Assembly (NCBI GenBank): GCA_964353455.1
Contig: CAYGWP010000091.1
Span: 1-9,937, forward strand
Length of the DNA: 9,937 nucleotides
From: CAYGWP01 sp964353455
GTDB lineage: Bacteria; Planctomycetota; Phycisphaerae; FEN-1346
Reading direction: 5' to 3'
The notes under the pieces were generated by a model. It made no database searches and was not told where the DNA came from. It was given only the letters and a program-made list of their open reading frames with translations. The position numbers were made by a program, and so were the translations under genes. Shown here one piece after another: positions 6,144 to 9,937 of this stretch (position 1 is its first letter; the number at the start of each line of letters is the position of its first letter).

Positions 6144-6386
6144 ATGGTGTACCGCGGCCGGGTCAGGAAAGGCGTGGTGGTGCTGGAAGGGCCGTCGCGG
6201 CCGGAAGAGGGGGCACTGGTCAGCGTGCGCCCGATCGGTAAGCCCGCCCGCCCATCGGCAAGCAAGAAGCAGCCGCCCACGCTGTACGAGCGTCTGAAAT
6301 CGGTTGCCGGCAAGGCGAAGGGGCTTCCGCCCGACGCCTCGATCAACCACGACCATTATCTCTACGGGATGCCCAAGCGTCGATGA
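6144..6386 (+). CDS. VapB-like antitoxin of a PIN-domain toxin
   Basis: 80 residues from the ATG at 6144, which has AGGAG at 6133-6137 six nt upstream; an in-frame ATG at 6114 lacks such a site. Residues 1-30 (MVYRGRVRKGVVVLEG...) resemble the small beta-rich DNA-binding part of VapB/DUF104-type antitoxins. Residues 44-80 (PPTLYERLKSVAGKAKGLPP, then NHDHYLYGMPKRR) look like the toxin-binding tail that ends such proteins. Its TGA overlaps the ATG of the next frame (ATGA), the usual antitoxin-toxin junction. In this family the antitoxin blocks the PIN RNase and represses its own promoter. The partner toxin is broken, so this antitoxin is orphaned here. Confidence 0.8.
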   Translation: MVYRGRVRKGVVVLEGPSRPEEGALVSVRPIGKPARPSASKKQPPTLYERLKSVAGKAKGLPPDASINHDHYLYGMPKRR

Positions 6387-6487
6387 GCGCGGTCTTCGCG
6401 GACACATCGTTTTACCTGGCTTACGTCAACCCTCGCGATGGGGCGGCTGTTTTTTTGTGGCACGGGGTTGGCTTGGTGTTGTTCTGA
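6383..6487 (+). pseudogene. Truncated PIN-domain toxin (VapC-like), interrupted by a repeat module
   Basis: Begins with ATG overlapping the antitoxin stop. The first 19 residues, MSAVFADTSFYLAYVNPRD, are a clear PIN-domain N-terminus with the first catalytic aspartate at position 7. The frame then passes into a T-rich tract near 6449-6456 and unrelated sequence, ending at TGA 6485-6487, the first base pair of the hairpin module. PIN toxins are normally about 130 residues; the later conserved acidic residues are missing and no remainder is found downstream. The product cannot be an active nuclease. Confidence 0.8.
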
Positions 6488-6715
6488 GGCGGCTTCAGCC
6501 GCCTTTGCGCCGCGCAAGCGGCGTATAGACCGGCGGTTTTACCGCCGGTTTGCGAACCGGTAGCGTGCTCTCTTTTCTCTCTTTCCGGCCCCGGCTTAGC
6601 CGGGGCCGGAAAGAGAGAAAAGAAAAAAGGTGGGCGGGGCGCTCGGCCGACAACCCGACCTAAAAGGTCGGGTCTAGACCCGCCTTCGGCGGGCAGAGGC
6701 CCTTCGAAGGGGCCT
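6487..6715 (+). repeat. Multi-hairpin module, copy E1
   Basis: Seven hairpins in a row. H1 6487-6504 (AGGCGGCT/AGCCGCCT, loop TC). H2 6508-6523 (CGCCGC/GCGGCG, loop GCAA, a GNRA tetraloop). H3 6529-6549 (ACCGGCGGT/ACCGCCGGT, loop TTT). H4 6571-6623 (26-bp arms). H5 6653-6673 (ACCCGACCT/AGGTCGGGT, loop AAA). H6 6679-6693 (CCCGCC/GGCGGG, loop TTC). H7 6697-6715 (AGGCCC/GGGCCT). Six of these recur in the same order and spacing at 9720-9920. The related flank may begin near 6457 (GTGGC). Strand is given as the orientation in which both copies align; whether it is transcribed is unknown. Confidence 0.8.
6571..6623. repeat. Perfect 26-bp inverted repeat inside E1
   Basis: Left arm 6571-6596 and right arm 6598-6623 are exact reverse complements around a single central T. 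The outer part is a pyrimidine/purine run (TCTTTTCTCTCTTT with AAAGAGAGAAAAGA) and the inner part is CCGGCCCCGGCT. The corresponding hairpin in E2 (9805-9851) is equally long but different in sequence. Confidence 0.9.
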
Positions 6716-6774
6716 AAAAGACACTGCCACAATCTGCGGCCACACCCGCCTCGCCTATGCTCGGCCGTTTTCTA

Positions 6775-6801
6775 TTGACATCCGCGGCCGGGCGCGATAG
6801 C
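6775..6801 (+). promoter_or_regulatory. Possible promoter of the SH3-domain protein
   Basis: A perfect TTGACA at 6775-6780 and a weak -10, GATAGC at 6796-6801, 15 nt apart. The region 6716-6884 shows no gene. The downstream gene has a strong ribosome-binding site, AGGAAGGAG, at 6868-6876. Confidence 0.4.
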
Positions 6802-6884
6802 GTCTCTAAAACACTTGCAGCGGCCATCTTGCGTTGCGGGATGACTTTCTCGACCTTCCCTAATCGTAGGAAGGAGTGGTTTTT

Positions 6885-8255
6885 ATGCGCCGGATTCAGG
6901 TTCTCCTCGGACTGGTGCTGGTGGTGATGGTGGCGCTCGGGCCGGTGGCGGCATGGGCCGAGACGCCGGCCAAGTTGCCGAAGGCAACGTCGTCGGCCAG
7001 GTCCAAGAGCGCGAAGACGGCGCCCGCGGCGCCTGCGCTTCCGCCGTCGCCGGTCATGCCGAAGACGATGCCGCCGGCCGCGCCGGGCGAGGCGGCATTC
7101 CCTGTCGCGCCGAAGTTGCCCGTCGCGGAGAAGGCCCCGCCGGTCGTGGTCTCGACGCCCGAGACCCCGCCGCCGGCCAAGTTGCCAGGCGCCGAATCCG
7201 CCTCCGCCAAGGCTACGGCGGACATGCCGGGCGCCGAGCCGGCCGCCAGGCCGAACGTCCCGTATCCCGCGTACGTCAATGCCGACCTCGTGAACATCCG
7301 CTCCGGCCCGGGCCTCTACTACTACCCCGTGGCCAGCGTGGGCAAGAATGTAGAAGTGATAGTGCAAGGCGAGTCCGGCGATTGGCTGGCCGTGAAGCCC
7401 ATGGAGGGCGTCTATGGCCTGATGAAGCGCGGCGACATCACGCTGGAGACCGGCGGCAAGGCGGCCACCGTCTCGGCCGCAAACGCCCGCGTCTATGCCA
7501 GCGGCCCGAGCGCTAAGCGGCAGTGGTCGGTCATGTGCACGCTCCAGCAGGGCGACAAGGTGGAGTTGCTCGGCCCGGCCGAGGGCGACATGTTCCGCGT
7601 GGCCCCGCCTGAAAGCGCGCGGGTTTACGTGGCCAGCCAGTACGTGGTTGCCGGGGAGGGCCCGGCCGGCCTCGGCTCGGCCTTCGCCAAGATCGAGCCG
7701 CCGCAGGTTGACCCGCTGGTGGAGGACTACAAGAAGGCCGATGCTGCCCTGGCAGAGGAAGACAAGAAGCCGATCGGGGAGCGCGACTATAAGTCCGTCT
7801 CGGCCGCCTTCGATGACATCGCGAAGAAGTCCGACAAGGCGTACCTGAAGCAGGCCGCGCGCGAGCGGCTGGCGCTGATTGCGGCAATGGCCGACCAGCA
7901 GAAGGAATACCTGAGGGTCTCGGCCATCGGCGACCGCTTGGATAAGAAACTGGCCGAACTCAAGGCCCAGCAGGACACCAGGGCCGCTGAGGCGCAGCGC
8001 GAGAAAATGGCCGTCAAGCAGCCGTTCGTCGCCCAGGGCCTCCTGGGGCCACTGGAGAGCATGGAGAACGTCGATTACCCCATCAAGTTCAAACTGGTGG
8101 ACCAGGCCAACCATCCGCTGGTGGTCCTGCGCAGCACGGCCTACGACTTAAGTAAATATGTAGGCAAGGTCGTCGGCATCCGCGGGCCGAAGACGTACCT
8201 CAGGGAATGGCGGATTTACCTGGTGACGGTGGACGACCTGGAAGTGATTGAGTAA
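6885..8255 (+). CDS. Secreted bacterial SH3-domain protein
   Basis: 456 residues from the ATG at 6885, which has AGGAAGGAG 8 nt upstream; a GTG at 6876 overlaps that site. Residues 1-25 are a Sec signal peptide (MRRIQVLLGLVLVVMVALGP...) with a likely cut after AWA-25. Residues 26-125 are a Pro/Ala/Lys-rich linker. Residues 127-188 form a bacterial SH3 domain (VNADLVNIRSGPGLYYYPV, then GESGDWLAVK and VYGLMKRGDI), and 193-256 a second SH3-like unit. Residues 280-375 are charged and helical, probably coiled coil. Residues 380-456 form a small beta-rich domain with YVGKVVGIRGPKTY. SH3b domains usually bind cell-wall peptides, so an envelope role is likely, fitting the amidase encoded convergently nearby. 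Its TAA is followed after 2 nt by a heptad/hairpin element. Confidence 0.88.
   Translation: MRRIQVLLGLVLVVMVALGPVAAWAETPAKLPKATSSARSKSAKTAPAAPALPPSPVMPKTMPPAAPGEAAFPVAPKLPVAEKAPPVVVSTPETPPPAKLPGAESASAKATADMPGAEPAARPNVPYPAYVNADLVNIRSGPGLYYYPVASVGKNVEVIVQGESGDWLAVKPMEGVYGLMKRGDITLETGGKAATVSAANARVYASGPSAKRQWSVMCTLQQGDKVELLGPAEGDMFRVAPPESARVYVASQYVVAGEGPAGLGSAFAKIEPPQVDPLVEDYKKADAALAEEDKKPIGERDYKSVSAAFDDIAKKSDKAYLKQAARERLALIAAMADQQKEYLRVSAIGDRLDKKLAELKAQQDTRAAEAQREKMAVKQPFVAQGLLGPLESMENVDYPIKFKLVDQANHPLVVLRSTAYDLSKYVGKVVGIRGPKTYLREWRIYLVTVDDLEVIE
7203..7222. repeat. Short palindromic repeat inside the coding region
   Basis: TCCGCC and GGCGGA arms flank AAGGCTAC. It encodes part of SASAKATAD in the proline-rich linker. 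Units of this style are widespread as dispersed repeats and here sit in frame in a permissive linker. Confidence 0.55.
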
Positions 8256-8257
8256 AG

Positions 8258-8367
8258 AAGTTTCAAGTTACAAGTTTCAGGTTTCAAGTTAACAGAAACG
8301 GACGGCCTCGCACATTGCGGCGCCGTCCGTTTTTCACTTGAAACTTGTAACCTGAAACTTGAAACTT
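8258..8367. terminator. Heptad/hairpin element, copy 1; bidirectional terminator
   Basis: Left arm: five 7-nt units of AAGTTTC type (8258-8292). Centre: stem AAACGGACGGC (8296-8306) with GCCGTCCGTTT (8322-8332), a 15-nt loop, and a T run on the plus strand. Right arm: inverted heptads GAAACTT (8340-8367). It sits between two convergent genes, 2 nt after the stop of the SH3 gene and 3 nt after the stop of the small minus-strand gene. A stem followed by T's suggests intrinsic termination, clearest on the plus strand. Confidence 0.75.
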
Positions 8368-8370
8368 CCG

Positions 8371-8604
8371 TTACCCCGCCCCCGCCCACCGCAGGAACCG
8401 TCGCAGGACGTCGCGCGGCGCAAGTTCCGCGGCGCCGAACACGCCGTGCCAGAAGACCCGCCCCATCGCCTGGCTGAAGCCCCCTGCCCCGATGCGCTTC
8501 CGTGGAATCCAGCGGACCTGGTCCGGATGTGCAAGGCCCCACTCGATGAAGGCCGAGACCTCTGCGATCATGCGGCGGCGGTGCTCATCGTAGTCGGCAA
8601 GCAT
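8371..8604 (-). CDS. Small protein of unknown function
   Basis: 77 residues, ATG at 8604, TAA at 8371-8373. The sequence starts MLADYDEHRRRMIAEVSAFI and continues with WGLAHPDQVRWIPRKRIG, then AMGRVFWHGVF. It is basic, with an N-terminal charged helix, no signal peptide and no clear membrane segment. No family is recognised with certainty; similar short proteins seem to occur in planctomycete genomes. A good -10 (TATAAT) lies 8 nt before the ATG and there is no ribosome-binding site, suggesting a leaderless message. The gene is flanked by inverted copies of the heptad/hairpin element (8258-8367 and 8661-8767), which makes it look like an independent cassette. Confidence 0.65.
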   Translation of the reverse strand: MLADYDEHRRRMIAEVSAFIEWGLAHPDQVRWIPRKRIGAGGFSQAMGRVFWHGVFGAAELAPRDVLRRFLRWAGAG

Positions 8605-8612
8605 GGCGGGAT

Positions 8613-8618
8613 ATTATA
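8613..8618 (-). promoter_or_regulatory. -10 element for a leaderless message
   Basis: TATAAT on the minus strand, exactly 8 nt before the ATG at 8604, the same spacing as at the radical SAM gene. No convincing -35 was found. Confidence 0.45.
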
Positions 8619-8660
8619 GGGAACCTTCAACGTTGCTTCTACCGGTTGCCGAGAGAAGAC

Positions 8661-8767
8661 AAGTTTCAAGTTTCAGGTTTCAAGTTACAGGTGAAAAACG
8701 GACGGCGCCGCAATGTGCGAGGCCGTCCGTTTTTCACTTGAAACCTGAAACTTGTAACTTGAAACTT
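8661..8767. terminator. Heptad/hairpin element, copy 2 (inverted); terminator of the amidase gene
   Basis: Heptads of AAGTTTC type at 8661-8695, a 13-bp stem AAAAACGGACGGC (8694-8706) with GCCGTCCGTTTTT (8722-8734) and a 15-nt loop, then inverted heptads to 8767. Read on the minus strand it matches copy 1, including an identical loop. It begins 3 nt after the amidase stop codon. The stem has A's on one side and T's on the other, so it could end transcription in both directions. Confidence 0.78.
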
Positions 8768-8770
8768 CCG

Positions 8771-9436
8771 TCAAAGCCGCCGGAAGAGGTCGCCGTAGTC
8801 AAAGTACTTCCCCGGGCAATCGGTGGCCTTGAGTTGGCCGTGCCCGAAGATGCGGCCGCGCGGAATTCCGTAGCGGTCCATCAGAAATCGCGTGAGGCGC
8901 GCCAGGGCCATCATCTGGGCCTCGGTGGGCCGGCACTCGTCGAAGTTCCCGACGAGGCAGATGCCGATGCCGATGTCGTTGTATTCCGGGTGGCCGAGCA
9001 CCTTGGCGTGCGCGCCGTGCTTCTGCTTGGGCCATCGGCCGCCGACCTCGACCTGGCCGTCGCCGCTGCCCGTGCCGTTGCCGATGACGAAGTGGTACCC
9101 CAGTTCGTCCCACCCCTTGGCTCGGTGCATGCGGTCGAACTCGTCGGCGTTTCCGGTGGGCGTGGCGCTGTGGTGGATGACGATGTACCGCCAGGGCCGC
9201 TCCGGGCCGTCGGGCCGCCACTCGGCGGTGTTCCATGTGGGCATGCGGGCGGGCAGGCGCGGGAGTTCGAGCGTCCTGGCGGACGGCGGGCGGGCGGGCA
9301 TCATGGCGACGGCCCCGCCCACGCGCGGGCCGAAATACGGCGCGGGCGGATTCTTCACCATGCACGCCTGGTTCTGGCATCCGCACGCCGCCGCCATCGC
9401 GCCGAGCGCCGCCATCACCGCCAGTAATGTGCGCAT
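8771..9436 (-). CDS. Exported N-acetylmuramoyl-L-alanine amidase (Amidase_2/PGRP family)
   Basis: 221 residues from the ATG at 9436, with AGGGAGG 4 nt upstream; the open frame continues to 9727 only through repeats. Residues 1-17 are a short signal sequence (MRTLLAVMAALGAMAAAC) and C18 could be a lipoprotein cysteine, although the lipobox is weak. The Amidase_2 domain spans about 82-221: YIVIHHSAT (84-92) gives the first zinc histidine, H88 or H89; ELGYHFVIGN (111-120) contains the conserved tyrosine; IGICLVGNF (157-165) is the core strand; FGHGQLKATDCPGKYFDY (197-214) supplies H199 and C207, the other zinc ligands, as in T7 lysozyme and AmpD-like enzymes. It should cut the bond between N-acetylmuramic acid and L-alanine in peptidoglycan, for wall turnover or remodelling. 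All ligands are present, so activity is expected. Confidence 0.92.
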   Translation of the reverse strand: MRTLLAVMAALGAMAAACGCQNQACMVKNPPAPYFGPRVGGAVAMMPARPPSARTLELPRLPARMPTWNTAEWRPDGPERPWRYIVIHHSATPTGNADEFDRMHRAKGWDELGYHFVIGNGTGSGDGQVEVGGRWPKQKHGAHAKVLGHPEYNDIGIGICLVGNFDECRPTEAQMMALARLTRFLMDRYGIPRGRIFGHGQLKATDCPGKYFDYGDLFRRL

Positions 9437-9719
9437 CAAGCCTCCCTGGCACGGCCCGCCGCCGGCGGGACGGCTCGCAGAGTAGCAGCGCAGAAAAACC
9501 GCCCGCCGATGACCCTCTCCCCTTGCGGGAGAGGGTGGCCGAAGGCCGGGTGAGGGGTTGCCGTTGCTGCACCCCTCACCCCTGCCCCTCTCCCACAAGG
9601 GGAGAGGGGTGAACTGCACCTGCCTCGCAAGATTATCGGACGCTGCGATGCCCCGCCTTGACCAAAAGCCGCGGGATTCGGCGGGCGGTGTGTGGCCGCA
9701 GAGCGCGGCTTTGGCTGTC
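9437..9719. other. Intergenic region upstream of the amidase gene
   Basis: No gene is seen; open frames on both strands run through repeats. It holds the head-to-head R-type repeats at 9512-9611. No clear promoter for the amidase was found close to its start. Confidence 0.5.
9512..9611. repeat. Head-to-head pair of R-type repeats
   Basis: 9512-9536 forms a hairpin (ACCCTCTCCC with GGGAGAGGGT) and continues into GGCCGAAGGCC and GGGTGAGGGG. 9571-9611 is a second unit starting ACCCCTCACCC and ending in GGGGAGAGGGGT. GGGTGAGGGGT at 9548-9558 and ACCCCTCACCC at 9571-9581 pair over 11 bp, so the two units form a larger inverted repeat. Confidence 0.75.
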
Positions 9720-9937
9720 AGGCCCATTCATGGGCCTTTGCCCGCCGCAGGCGAGTGTAGGCCGGGGCTTTCAGCCCCGGTCTCGATGCGGCGCACGCTC
9801 TTCTTTTTTTCCCCTCCCCGCCCGCCTTCGGCGGGCGCGGAGGGGAAAAAAGGGAACAGGGGGGAGCGCGGTTCGGGAACCCGGCCCTAGAAGGGCCGGT
9901 CTATACCCGCCTTCGGCGGGCAAAGCCCGCCCAGGCG
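9720..9937 (+). repeat. Multi-hairpin module, copy E2 (runs off the window)
   Basis: H1 9720-9737 (AGGCCCAT/ATGGGCCT, loop TC). H2 9743-9753 (CGCC/GGCG, loop GCA). H3 9762-9780 (CCGGGGCT/AGCCCCGG, loop TTC). H4 9805-9851 (13-bp outer stem TTTTTTCCCCTCC, one C-C mismatch, then an 8-bp inner stem, loop TTC). H5 9881-9899 (CCGGCCCT/AGGGCCGG, loop AGA). H6 9906-9920 (CCCGCC/GGCGGG, loop TTC). A seventh begins at about 9924 and is cut by the window end. Order, spacing and loops follow E1 at 6487-6715; H1 and H3-H5 differ from E1 while remaining paired. Confidence 0.8.

Noticed and set aside
6714..8114. 466-codon minus-strand ORF opposite the SH3-domain gene
   Set aside because: Arg/Gly/His-rich shadow without motifs; the plus frame has a signal peptide, ribosome-binding site and SH3 motifs.
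8603..9427. 274-codon plus-strand ORF opposite the amidase gene
   Set aside because: Starts in a repeat-rich gap, has no ribosome-binding site, and the minus strand carries a complete amidase with zinc ligands.

Overview
The window looks like a piece of a GC-rich bacterial chromosome, most likely a member of the Planctomycetota (Phycisphaerae-like). This is inferred from high GC, the short N-terminal CxC...CxxC ribbon typical of planctomycete proteins, large numbers of short palindromic intergenic repeats, and small toxin-antitoxin pairs scattered among housekeeping-type genes. No rRNA, tRNA, CRISPR array or transposase gene was seen.

Layout. 1-333: repeat-bearing intergenic DNA. 340-2755 (+): two membrane proteins with lower third-position GC than the rest, namely a zinc-ribbon/4-TM/HEAT-repeat protein and a smaller helical membrane protein. 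2756-3296: intergenic DNA with palindromic repeats and a short duplicated fragment of the 5' end of the radical SAM gene. 3297-4202 (-): an MNT nucleotidyltransferase/HEPN pair plus a possible small third ORF. 4203-4644: an array of hairpins ending in a probable leaderless promoter. 4645-6048 (+): an intact radical SAM/SPASM enzyme. 6144-6487 (+): a VapB-like antitoxin with an ATGA-overlapping PIN toxin that is cut off after about 20 codons. 6487-6715: a multi-hairpin module (copy E1). 6885-8255 (+): a secreted SH3-domain protein. 8371-8604 (-): a small unknown protein. 8771-9436 (-): an exported peptidoglycan amidase. 9437-9937: palindromic repeats and a second copy of the multi-hairpin module (E2), which runs off the window end.

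How parts fit. The SH3b protein and the amidase, arranged convergently, both look like cell-envelope/peptidoglycan functions. The MNT/HEPN pair and the VapB/PIN remnant are typical accessory modules. The intact radical SAM gene has no recognisable partner here.

The strongest non-standard signal is in the gaps between genes. (1) Two copies of an ordered series of at least six hairpins have conserved loops and spacing, while several of the stems have changed on both arms. (2) Two inverted copies of an element made of heptanucleotide repeats flanking a 13-bp terminator-like stem abut three stop codons within 2-3 nt. (3) Paired palindromic repeats bracket the MNT/HEPN module, one side carrying a fragment of the radical SAM gene.
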